Position numbers and translations under genes: made by a program. A stretch of 64,000 bases of DNA. Origin: Gaiellasilicea sp963730405. GTDB taxonomy: Bacteria; Actinomycetota; Thermoleophilia; Gaiellales; Gaiellaceae. The notes under the pieces were generated by a model that saw only the letters and a program-made list of their open reading frames with translations, was not told where the DNA came from and made no database searches. The stretch lies in assembly GCA_963730405.1 (NCBI GenBank), contig CAVSRW010000016.1, positions 1 through 64,000 of the forward strand, in the 5' to 3' direction. Within the stretch, counting starts at the first letter, position 1. Each line of letters starts with the position of its first letter. Below, in pieces: positions 18,475-26,181 of this stretch.

Positions 18475-20180
18475 GTCAGCGTGTACTCGGGGCCGGAGCC
18501 GCCCTCGGGCGGCGTGAGGCGTCCGCCCTTCGCGGAGATCGCGCCGCACTGGACGCAGTTGGACGGGTTCACGTCGACGTGGACGCGCCCGTCGCCGGCG
18601 TCGGCGCCGATCTCGTAGACCTGGGCAGGGCACATGTGCACCCACAGCTCGGCCAGGTCCTCGGGGACCGTGCGCTGGATCCGGATGTGGTCGGGCTGGT
18701 CGTCGCGCGTCCGGTTGCCGGAGAGGAAGACCGAGGAGAGCTTGTCGAAGGTGAGCTTGCCGTCGGGCTTGGGATAGCGCGCCGCGCGGCCCGTACGGAG
18801 CAGTGAATGGGCTGCGTTCGGCTCGCTGTGCAGCTCCCACGGCGGCAGCTTCCCCTTCGTCAGCGTCATGACGGTCGCGCGTGCCCCGCCGACGAAGAAG
18901 CCCTTGTCGAACGCCTGGCGCATGTTCCGCACCTCGTGCAGGTCCTCGACGACGTAGCTCGAGCGCAACTCCTCGTCGTAGGACTCGAAGACCCCGTGCC
19001 GCGTCGGCGACTCGCCGCGCTGGAGCGAGCGGAACGCCGCCTCGGCGGCCATGATCCCCGACTCGATCGCGTAGTGGATCCCTTTCAGCGTCGGCACGTT
19101 GACGAGGCCCGCGCCTTCGCCGGCGAGCAGCAGGCCCGGCGCGTGGAAGCGGCGCGGCAGGGCGTGGTAACCGCCCTCGGTGATCGTCTTCGCCCCCCAG
19201 GCGATCCGCTCGCCGCCGGCCAGGATCTTGCGGACGAGCTTGTGCGTCTTCAGCTCCTGGACGACGTCGTGCACGGAGAACTCGACGTCGCGGTACTCGA
19301 GGCCGGCGACGAAGCCGAGCGAGACCATGTCGTCGCCCATCGGGTAGATGAAGGAGCCGCCGAACTCGCCGTACTTCGCCCGCTTGCGGAGCGGCCAGCC
19401 CATCGTGTGGACGATGTGCCGCAGGGGCTTCGGCACCTTCCAGACCTCCTTGACGCCGAGCGCCCAGATCTGCGGCTGCTCGCCGGCGAGGCCGAAGCGG
19501 TCGATCGCCGCGCCCGTCAGATGACCCTGCGTCCCCTCCGCGAGCACGGTCACCCGCGCGGCAATGTCGGCTCCCGGCTCGTAGGCGCCGACCGGCCGCC
19601 CGTCCCGGCCGAGCCCCTTGTCGCCCGTCCGGATCCCGTGCACGCGCCCGTCGGCGACGAGCAGCTTCTGGGCATCCGTCTCCGGAAGCACCGCCGCACC
19701 GGCCGCCTCCGCCTGCTCGGCGAGGAAGCGGCCGAGCTGCGAGACGGAGACGATGTAGTTGCCGTGGTTCCGCATCGTCGGCGGCGGCGGGATCCGGAGC
19801 GCGCCTCCCTTCGAGAGGAGATAGACGGCCTCGCCGTGTACCTCGCCGTAGTTCGGCACGTCCTCCATCGTCAGCCGGTCGCGGAAGAGACGGCGGATCG
19901 CGCGCGGGCTCACGACCGCGCCGGAGAGCAGGTGGGAGCCGGGCGCCTTCCCCTTCTCGACGACGGCGACCGGCACCTCGCCGAGCCGCTCGGCGGTCTC
20001 GGGCGAGTCCTCGAGCAGCTGACCGAGCCGGATCGCGCATGCGAGCCCGGCAGGTCCGGCGCCGACGATCAGGACGCCGACCTCGATCCGCTCGGCGGCC
20101 GGATCGGTCGGGGGGGCGATCACCTCGGACGGCGAGAACGGGGGCGGGTGGCCCGCCGGGCGAACGCCGCCCTTGCTCAC
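18471..20180 (-). CDS. Electron transfer flavoprotein-quinone oxidoreductase
   Basis: A 569-residue membrane-associated flavoprotein passing electrons from ETF to quinone. The N-terminal FAD motif is VLIVGAGPAGLACAIRLG. The ETF-QO blocks GSHLLSGAVVSPRAI, YPMGDDMVSLGF and GLLLAGEGAGLVNVP are clear. The C-terminal iron-sulfur segment has Cys517 (CPAQVYE), Cys542 and Cys545 (NCVQCGAIS). Ile occupies the position of the usual fourth ligand in CxxCxxC. It overlaps etfA by four bases. Confidence 0.93.
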   Translation of the reverse strand: MSKGGVRPAGHPPPFSPSEVIAPPTDPAAERIEVGVLIVGAGPAGLACAIRLGQLLEDSPETAERLGEVPVAVVEKGKAPGSHLLSGAVVSPRAIRRLFRDRLTMEDVPNYGEVHGEAVYLLSKGGALRIPPPPTMRNHGNYIVSVSQLGRFLAEQAEAAGAAVLPETDAQKLLVADGRVHGIRTGDKGLGRDGRPVGAYEPGADIAARVTVLAEGTQGHLTGAAIDRFGLAGEQPQIWALGVKEVWKVPKPLRHIVHTMGWPLRKRAKYGEFGGSFIYPMGDDMVSLGFVAGLEYRDVEFSVHDVVQELKTHKLVRKILAGGERIAWGAKTITEGGYHALPRRFHAPGLLLAGEGAGLVNVPTLKGIHYAIESGIMAAEAAFRSLQRGESPTRHGVFESYDEELRSSYVVEDLHEVRNMRQAFDKGFFVGGARATVMTLTKGKLPPWELHSEPNAAHSLLRTGRAARYPKPDGKLTFDKLSSVFLSGNRTRDDQPDHIRIQRTVPEDLAELWVHMCPAQVYEIGADAGDGRVHVDVNPSNCVQCGAISAKGGRLTPPEGGSGPEYTLT

Positions 20181-21136
20181 GCCCGTCGAGCCCGGACGAG
20201 CTCGGTCAGCTTCGGCACGATCGCGTGCAAGTCGCCGACGACGCCGAGGTCGGCGAACTCGAAGATGGGTGCGTTCGGGTCCTTGTTGATCGCGACGATC
20301 GTCTTCGAGCTCTGCATCCCGACCTTGTGCTGGATCGCGCCCGAGATCCCGCAGGCGATGTAGAGCGTCGGCGAGACGGACTTCCCCGTCTGGCCGACCT
20401 GCGCGGAGTACGGGTACCAGCCGGCGTCGACGACTGCGCGCGTGGCCGCGACGGCGCCGCCGAGAGCCTTCGCGAGCTCCTCGACGAGCGCGAACTTCTC
20501 CGGCTCGCCGAGACCGCGCCCGCCGGCGACGATCACGTTCGCGTCCTCGATCGACGGGCCGCTCTCCTCCGCGTGCGCCTGCTCGACCATCTCGGCCGCG
20601 AGCGAATGCTCCTGCAGCTCCGGCTCGAAGGTCTCGACTGTGCCGGCCGCGGGCTGCTCGGCCGGATCGAGCGCGCCCGCGCGGAAGAGGCCGATGCGCG
20701 GCGTCGACTTCCAGCCGACCTCGACGACGACCGAGTCGCCGAGTGCCGACTGCTTGCCGACGAGCTCACCGCCGTCGCTCGCGATGTCGGTCAGCTGCCA
20801 GTTGAGCCCTGCATCCAGGCGCGCCGCCAGGGCGGAGGCGATATCGGCCGCCAGGATCGACTGGCCGAAGAGGATGGTCTCGATTCCCTTGTCGGACACG
20901 AGCTGCGCGATCGCGTCGACGCGCGGCTGCGGCAGCGGCGCCTCCAGCCTCGGGTCGTCGGCGACGTAGACGGTGGCCGCACCGTGCTTCCCCGCCTGCT
21001 CGGCCAGCCCGTCGAGGCCGGAGCCGACGATCACGCCCGCGACGTCGCCGCCGAGGCTCGCGGCCTTCGAGAGGACCGCCAGCGAGCCCTTCTGCAGCTC
21101 ACCGCTGTGATGCTCGAGGAAGACGAGGGTGCTCAT
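20177..21136 (-). CDS. etfA: Electron transfer flavoprotein subunit alpha
   Basis: A 319-residue FAD-binding ETF subunit. The C-terminal FAD domain is intact: GWYPYSAQVGQTGKSVSPTL, then ACGISGAIQHKVGM and AINKDPNAPIFEFADLGVVG. It accepts electrons from acyl-CoA dehydrogenases and passes them to the ETF-QO encoded next. It overlaps etfB by one base and the ETF-QO gene by four. Confidence 0.96.
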   Translation of the reverse strand: MSTLVFLEHHSGELQKGSLAVLSKAASLGGDVAGVIVGSGLDGLAEQAGKHGAATVYVADDPRLEAPLPQPRVDAIAQLVSDKGIETILFGQSILAADIASALAARLDAGLNWQLTDIASDGGELVGKQSALGDSVVVEVGWKSTPRIGLFRAGALDPAEQPAAGTVETFEPELQEHSLAAEMVEQAHAEESGPSIEDANVIVAGGRGLGEPEKFALVEELAKALGGAVAATRAVVDAGWYPYSAQVGQTGKSVSPTLYIACGISGAIQHKVGMQSSKTIVAINKDPNAPIFEFADLGVVGDLHAIVPKLTELVRARRA

Positions 21137-21915
21137 CAGAGCAGCCTCTTCTCGGCGAGGAAGGCGACGATCTGCTCGGCTGCACTGCCGTCGTCCTCGA
21201 TCTTGCGAGTGTCGCCGCGCGGCGGCGGCTCGTTCAGCGCCCGGACCTCCGTCCTCGATCCCTGCTCGCCGGCGCTCGCGCCGTCGACGCCGAGATCGGC
21301 GAGCGAGACGGTCTCCTGCGGCTTCGACTTCGCGCCCATGATCCCCTTCAGGGACGGGTAGCGCGGCTCGTTGATCGAGTCGGCGACGGCGACCACGGCC
21401 GGCAGCGGCGCCCGGATCACGTCGTAACCGAACTCGGTCTGCCGCTTGCCGGTCAGTGAGCCGCCTTCGAGCGTCAGCTCAGCGACCTGCGAGATCACCG
21501 GCCTCTTCAGCCGCTCGGCGACTGCTGCCCAGAGGACGGCGCCGTCGGAGTCGGAGGACTGCTGGCCGAAGAGGACGAGGTCGGGGCTCTCGCGCTCGAG
21601 CGCCTTCGCGAGCGTGAGGCTGGTGGCGACGAGATCGGAGCCGGCGGCCGCGTCGTCCGCGATCAGGACGGCGCGGTCTGCGCCCATCGCCAGCGCCTTC
21701 CGGAGCGAGTTGAGTGCGCGCTCGGGCCCCATCGAGACGACGACGACCTCGCCCTGCCCCGTCGCGTCCTTCAGCCGGAGCGCCTCCTCGACGGCGTTCG
21801 CGTCGAACGCGTTCAGGGCGCCTTCGCCGGAACGGTCGAGTCGCTTGGTACCCGCGTCGATCCGCTTGTGCGCGGTCGCGTCGGGCACCTCCTTCACGCA
21901 GACGGCGATCTTCAT
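21136..21915 (-). CDS. etfB: Electron transfer flavoprotein subunit beta
   Basis: A 259-residue AMP-binding ETF subunit. It starts MKIAVCVKEVPDATAHKRID and has the conserved NAFDANAVEEALRLKD and PSLKGIMGAKSKP segments. It is first in the etfB-etfA-ETF-QO operon. The promoter must lie in the 190-base gap to the divergent M23 gene, which also holds a family A repeat. Confidence 0.96.
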   Translation of the reverse strand: MKIAVCVKEVPDATAHKRIDAGTKRLDRSGEGALNAFDANAVEEALRLKDATGQGEVVVVSMGPERALNSLRKALAMGADRAVLIADDAAAGSDLVATSLTLAKALERESPDLVLFGQQSSDSDGAVLWAAVAERLKRPVISQVAELTLEGGSLTGKRQTEFGYDVIRAPLPAVVAVADSINEPRYPSLKGIMGAKSKPQETVSLADLGVDGASAGEQGSRTEVRALNEPPPRGDTRKIEDDGSAAEQIVAFLAEKRLL

Positions 21916-21935
21916 CGCGCCGGACTCTAGCTAGC

Positions 21936-22004
21936 CGCGCAGGGTCGGAATCCGCCAAGCGGATTCCGACCGCGCAAAATCCCTAAAGGGTCGCTTCGCT
22001 CCCG
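21936..22004. repeat. Family A repeat, copy A1 (variable hairpin + conserved tail)
   Basis: A perfect 12-bp stem (21943-21954 with 21960-21971) is followed by a tail with GCGCAAA, CCCT, AAGGG and CGCTTCGCTCCCG. The same tail recurs at 23043-23076, 53136-53162 and 53764-53796, while stem sequences differ between copies. It sits just upstream of etfB and the divergent M23 gene. Confidence 0.7.
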
Positions 22005-22105
22005 CCGAGCCACCGGCGGCGGCGTCCACCTTTACCCCTTTTCGGGGAGCATTTCGCCGATTGCCCTGCTAGGGTTCCGCCCTTCGAGCTCGACCCGGTT
22101 CCCCA

Positions 22106-22999
22106 ATGACCCCCGTCCGGACGACAGCCCGAGGCCTCCTCCTCACCGTGATCGCACTCCTGCTCGGCGCAGGGGCGGCGGCAGCGGCCCCCTCGGCGCA
22201 GGTGCCGCGGCTCGTGTTTCCGGTGCTCGGCGCCGCCACCTACACCGACGACTTCGGCGACCCGCGCGGCCAGGGCAGCCACGAGGCGAACGACATCATG
22301 GCGCCGCGGCGCGCACTCGTCCTCGCGGCCGAGGCCGGCACCGTCGAGTTCCACACGACCTCGTCGCGGGCGGGTTGCATGCTCTACCTGAACGGCAAGA
22401 GCGGCACCCAGTACCTCTACGTCCACCTCAACAACGACCTCACCGACGGCAACGACAACCAGGGCAAGTGCGTGGCCGGTGTTGCCTATGCGAAGGGTCT
22501 CAAGAGCGGCGCGAAGGTCGCGGCCGGAGAGGTGATCGCCTACAACGGCGACTCGGGCGACGCGGACGGGATCCACCCGCATCTCCACTTCGAGGTGCAC
22601 CCGAACGGCGGCGGCGCGGTCAGTCCCTTCCCGTACCTGAACAAAGCGCGGCGGCTCCTCTTCTCCGCCGAGCCCGGGACGACGTTCACGCTGGCGCTGA
22701 CCGGCAAGGTCGCGACTGCCGCCGGCCAGGACCTGCAGGTGACCGTCGACCAGGTCCGGCAGTGGCCGGGCGGCCGGAAGGTCAAGCAGGCGGGCCAGAA
22801 GGTGCCGGTGACGGTGCCGGAAACGGCCACGATCGAGGGCATCGGCGCACCGTCGGCGCTCTCGCCCTATCCGACACTCGAGCTGCTCACGAAGGGCCTC
22901 CCGGTGACGGTCTGGACGTCCCCCGCCAAGGTGACCTTCGCCGCGCTCGCCGGCGCGAAGGGGACGCTCGCCGCGTCCCGCGTCGTCGTGAAGCCCTGA
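22106..22999 (+). CDS. Secreted M23 (LytM-type) peptidase
   Basis: A 297-residue protein. A cleavable signal peptide (hydrophobic core to about residue 28, GAAAAAAP) is followed by the M23 zinc ligands: first His and Asp in SHEANDIMAP and the HPHLHFEVH pair. The last third is a beta-rich domain of unknown role. It probably trims peptidoglycan or is a cell-wall regulatory homologue. A plausible promoter (TTGCCC, TAGGGT) lies at about 22055-22072. Confidence 0.85.
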   Translation: MTPVRTTARGLLLTVIALLLGAGAAAAAPSAQVPRLVFPVLGAATYTDDFGDPRGQGSHEANDIMAPRRALVLAAEAGTVEFHTTSSRAGCMLYLNGKSGTQYLYVHLNNDLTDGNDNQGKCVAGVAYAKGLKSGAKVAAGEVIAYNGDSGDADGIHPHLHFEVHPNGGGAVSPFPYLNKARRLLFSAEPGTTFTLALTGKVATAAGQDLQVTVDQVRQWPGGRKVKQAGQKVPVTVPETATIEGIGAPSALSPYPTLELLTKGLPVTVWTSPAKVTFAALAGAKGTLAASRVVVKP

Positions 23000-23005
23000 T
23001 TTCTC

Positions 23006-23076
23006 GCGCAGGATGAACGTCCGCTCCCGCGGACGCTCATCCGCGAAGACCCCTGAAGGGGCCGCTTCGCGGCCCG
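23006..23076. repeat. Family A repeat, copy A2
   Basis: A stem of 13 of 14 pairs (23011-23024 with 23029-23042) is followed by the conserved tail GCGAAGAC, CCCT, AAGGGG, CCGCTTCGCGGCC. It lies between the convergent M23 and B12-subunit genes and could serve as a bidirectional transcription stop, although no T-run follows. Confidence 0.7.
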
Positions 23077-23096
23077 CTTGCCGAAGGCTCTCGAGC

Positions 23097-23492
23097 CTAC
23101 GCGGGAATCTTGGCCCGCAGGAAGTCGACGATCTCGCTCGTCGGCGCGCCGGGCGTGAACACCGCCGCGACGCCCTTGCCTTTCAGCTCGTCGGCGTCGT
23201 CCGTCGGGATCGTCCCGCCCACGACCACGAGCACGTCGTCGACGCCGTTCTCCTTCAGCCCGTCCAGGATCCGCGGCACGAGCGTCATGTGCGCGCCGGA
23301 GAGGATCGAGATGCCGACGGCGTCCGCGTCCTCCTGGATCGCCGTCTCCACGATCTGCTCCGGCGTCTGGTGCAGACCGGTGTAGATGACCTCCATGCCG
23401 GCATCGCGAAGGGCCCTCGCGATGATCTTCGCGCCGCGGTCGTGACCGTCGAGACCGGGCTTCGCGATCACCACTCTGATCTTCCGGGCCAT
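23097..23492 (-). CDS. B12-binding small subunit of an acyl-CoA mutase
   Basis: A 131-residue cobalamin-binding domain protein. The base-off ligand motif GLDGHDRGAK (DxHxxG) and GISILSGAHMTLVPRI and VVGGTIP match the small subunit of two-protein methylmalonyl- or isobutyryl-CoA mutases. Its partner large subunit is at 24223-25890, separated by an antisense hydrolase gene. Confidence 0.92.
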   Translation of the reverse strand: MARKIRVVIAKPGLDGHDRGAKIIARALRDAGMEVIYTGLHQTPEQIVETAIQEDADAVGISILSGAHMTLVPRILDGLKENGVDDVLVVVGGTIPTDDADELKGKGVAAVFTPGAPTSEIVDFLRAKIPA

Positions 23493-23512
23493 GGCGTCGG
23501 CAGTATACGGCG

Positions 23513-24226
23513 GTGCGCCTCAAGGTCATCGGCTCGTCCCCGGCCTGGCCCAACCCCGGCGGGGCCTGTTCCGGGTACCTCGTCGAGGGCCGCCTGCTGC
23601 TCGACTGCGGCCCCGGCGTGCTCGCCAAACTGCGCGAGCGCGAGCCGTGGCCGACGGTGGAGGCGATCGCGATCACGCACCTCCACCTCGACCACTGGGG
23701 CGACCTCGTACCGTGGGTGTGGGGCAGCCTCTTCGGCCCGGGCGAGGCGCTCCCGAAGCCGGAGCTCTGGCTGCCGCCCGGGAGCCGCGAGCAGCTCCGG
23801 CCCGTGCTGGCGACGCTCGGGACCGAGGACATGTTCGACCGCGCCTTCGAGGTCTCCGAGTACGAGGCGCGGGTGCCGTTCGCCGTCGCGGGCCTCGAGG
23901 TGACGGCGGTGCCGGTCGACCACTACGCCATGCAGGCGTTCGGCTTCCGCGTCAAGGGCGACCGTGTGCTCGCCTACTCCGGCGACAGCGGCCCCTCGGA
24001 CGCGCTGGCCGAGCTCGCCCAGGACGCCGACCTGCTGCTCTCGGAGGCGACGCTCGAGAACGGCGGCTACGACGGGCCCGACCGGGGGCACCTCTCCCCC
24101 TCGGAAGTGACGGAGGCCGTGGCCGACGCCAGGGCGCTGCGCGTGATCCTCACCCACCGGCCGGTCGAGCGCGAGGCGCCACACGGCTTCGAGCTCGCCT
24201 ACGACGGGCTCGAGCTCGAGTTCTAG
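23513..24226 (+). CDS. MBL-fold metal-dependent hydrolase (RNase Z-like)
   Basis: A 237-residue metallo-beta-lactamase fold. Metal ligands are visible in AITHLHLDHWGDLVPW, LAYSGDSGPSDAL and, late, RGHLSPSEV and ILTHR. The layout resembles RNase Z-like or cyclic-phosphodiesterase-like MBL proteins; the substrate is unknown. It is transcribed against its neighbours and lies between the two mutase subunits. GTG start; its TAG shares CTAG with the mutase stop. Confidence 0.85.
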   Translation: MRLKVIGSSPAWPNPGGACSGYLVEGRLLLDCGPGVLAKLREREPWPTVEAIAITHLHLDHWGDLVPWVWGSLFGPGEALPKPELWLPPGSREQLRPVLATLGTEDMFDRAFEVSEYEARVPFAVAGLEVTAVPVDHYAMQAFGFRVKGDRVLAYSGDSGPSDALAELAQDADLLLSEATLENGGYDGPDRGHLSPSEVTEAVADARALRVILTHRPVEREAPHGFELAYDGLELEF

Positions 24227-25890
24227 AACACCGGCGTCTCGCGCCAGATGCCCCAGACCTCGCGCCAGGCGTCGCACATCTCGCCCATCGTCACGTAGTC
24301 GCGGGCCGCGTCGAGGATCGCGGGCATCAGGTTGACGTCGTCCCGGGCGGCGGCCAGCTTGAGGGCGGCCAGCCGCTGCTCGACCTTCGCCGAGTCGCGC
24401 CGGCCCTTCAGCGCGGTCACGCGCTCGATCTGCTTCGTCTCCAGGGCTGCGTCGATCTTGAGGATCTCGAGCGGTGTCTCGTCCTCGAGCTGGTAGCGGT
24501 TGACGCCGACCACGACCCGCTCGCCGCGCTCGACCTCCTCCTGATAGCGGAACGCTGAATCTGCTATTTCTCTTTGCGGGAAGTTCTGTTTGATCGCCTC
24601 GACCATCCCACCCAGCTTCTCGATCCGGTCGAAGTACTCGTACGCCTGCGCCTCGATTCGGTTCGTCAGCTCCTCGACGTAGTAGGAGCCGCCGAGCGGG
24701 TCGATCGTGTTGACGACACCCGTCTCGTGCGCGATCACCTGCTGCGTCCGCAGCGCGATCCGGACCGCGTCCTCGGTCGGCAGCGCCAGCGCCTCGTCGA
24801 AGGAGTTCGTGTGCAGCGACTGCGTGCCGCCGAGCACCGCCGCGAGCGCCTCGATCGCCGTCCGGACGATGTTCACCTCCGGTTGCTGCGCCGTCAGCGA
24901 CACCCCCGCCGTCTGGGTGTGGAAGCGCATCAGCCACGAGCGCGGGTTGCGGGCGCCGAACCGGTCGCGCAGCTCGCGCGCCCAGATCCGCCGCGCCGCC
25001 CGGTACTTCGCGATCTCCTCGAAGAAGTCGAGGTGCGCGTTGAAGAAGAAGCTGAGCCGGGGCGCGAATTCGTCGACGTCGAGGCCGCGCTCGACCGCCC
25101 ACTCGACGTACGTGAAACCGTCCTGAAGCGTGAACGCGAGCTCCTGGGCCGCGGTCGAGCCGGCCTCGCGGATGTGGTAGCCGGAGATCGAGATCGGGTG
25201 CCACTTCGGCAGCTCCGTCGAGCAGTACTCGACCATGTCCGTCACGAGCCGCATCGACGGCTCGGGCGGGAAGATGTACTCCTTCTGAGCGATGTACTCC
25301 TTGAGGATGTCCGTCTGGATCGTCCCGCGCAGGTGCTCGGCCGGGACGCCCTGCTCCTCGCCGACCGCGATGTAGAACGCCAGCAGGATCGCCGCAGGCG
25401 AGTTGATCGTCATCGAGGTCGAGACGTCGTTGAGGGGGATGCCGCGGAAGAGCGTCTCCATGTCCTCGAGCGAGTCGATCGCCACGCCCTCGCGGCCGAC
25501 CTCGCCCTCCGACCGCGGGTGGTCCGAGTCGTAGCCCATCAGGGTCGGCATGTCGAAGGCCGTCGAGAGCCCGGTCTGGCCGTGGTCGAGGAGATAGCGG
25601 AAGCGCTCGTTCGTCTCCGCCGCGGTGCCGAACCCCGCGAACTGCCGCATCGTCCACAGCTTGCCGCGGTACATCGACGGGTAGACGCCCCGCGTGAACG
25701 GGTAGACGCCCGGGTAGCCGAGGTCGCGGTCGTAGTCGACGGAGACCGTGTCCGGAGTCACGAGCGGCTCGTTCTCGAGCCCGGAGATCGTCGAGAAGAG
25801 CTCGCCCTTCCGCTCAGGCGTCCGGTCGTACAGCTCCTCGCGCCACGCCCGGGTGGCGTCGAGCGAGTCTCGATCCTCGGTCGTCGCCAT
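24223..25890 (-). CDS. icmA: B12-dependent acyl-CoA mutase large subunit (isobutyryl-CoA mutase-like)
   Basis: A 555-residue TIM-barrel subunit of the methylmalonyl-CoA mutase family without its own B12 domain. Family blocks include TGLSTAFDMPTLMGYDSDHP, SISGYHIREAGSTAAQELAF and FHTQTAGVSLTAQQPE. At the two diagnostic substrate positions it has Phe84 (RQFAGFG) and Gln202 (IAQKEY). Methylmalonyl-CoA mutase has Tyr and Arg there; isobutyryl-CoA mutase has Phe and Gln. I therefore infer interconversion of isobutyryl-CoA and butyryl-CoA. ATG 25890 has no clear ribosome site. Confidence 0.85.
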   Translation of the reverse strand: MATTEDRDSLDATRAWREELYDRTPERKGELFSTISGLENEPLVTPDTVSVDYDRDLGYPGVYPFTRGVYPSMYRGKLWTMRQFAGFGTAAETNERFRYLLDHGQTGLSTAFDMPTLMGYDSDHPRSEGEVGREGVAIDSLEDMETLFRGIPLNDVSTSMTINSPAAILLAFYIAVGEEQGVPAEHLRGTIQTDILKEYIAQKEYIFPPEPSMRLVTDMVEYCSTELPKWHPISISGYHIREAGSTAAQELAFTLQDGFTYVEWAVERGLDVDEFAPRLSFFFNAHLDFFEEIAKYRAARRIWARELRDRFGARNPRSWLMRFHTQTAGVSLTAQQPEVNIVRTAIEALAAVLGGTQSLHTNSFDEALALPTEDAVRIALRTQQVIAHETGVVNTIDPLGGSYYVEELTNRIEAQAYEYFDRIEKLGGMVEAIKQNFPQREIADSAFRYQEEVERGERVVVGVNRYQLEDETPLEILKIDAALETKQIERVTALKGRRDSAKVEQRLAALKLAAARDDVNLMPAILDAARDYVTMGEMCDAWREVWGIWRETPVF

Positions 25891-26181
25891 TGCCGGCGAT
25901 TGTACTCGCGCGCGGTCCGGACGCGACTCGCGCGGTTCCCTCGAGGCAGCGCTCGACCTCAACTTTAGCTTTACTGTTTGGTCGTTCGCCCAAGCCGGGG
26001 CTTCAGGCAACGCGCGGCTAGCCAGCGTGGTTTTTCTCAAGTTGGGCCGCTCGGTGGCCGATGCAACCAGTGCGCGCGCACTCCCTCTCCCGCGCGCGAC
26101 GACGACCAGGTCCAACTCAACGTGGCAATCAACGAAGAACTGCGGCCTTCGAAGCGCGCGGCACCTGCCGGCGGGCTAGGC

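Noticed and set aside
21916..22105. tRNA gene in the GC-rich hairpin region
   Set aside because: The stems are a single long hairpin plus tail; no cloverleaf, T-loop GTTCRA or acceptor CCA pattern.
25891..26181. Riboswitch (c-di-GMP or cobalamin) before the giant gene or the mutase
   Set aside because: No conserved riboswitch core could be recognised on either strand.
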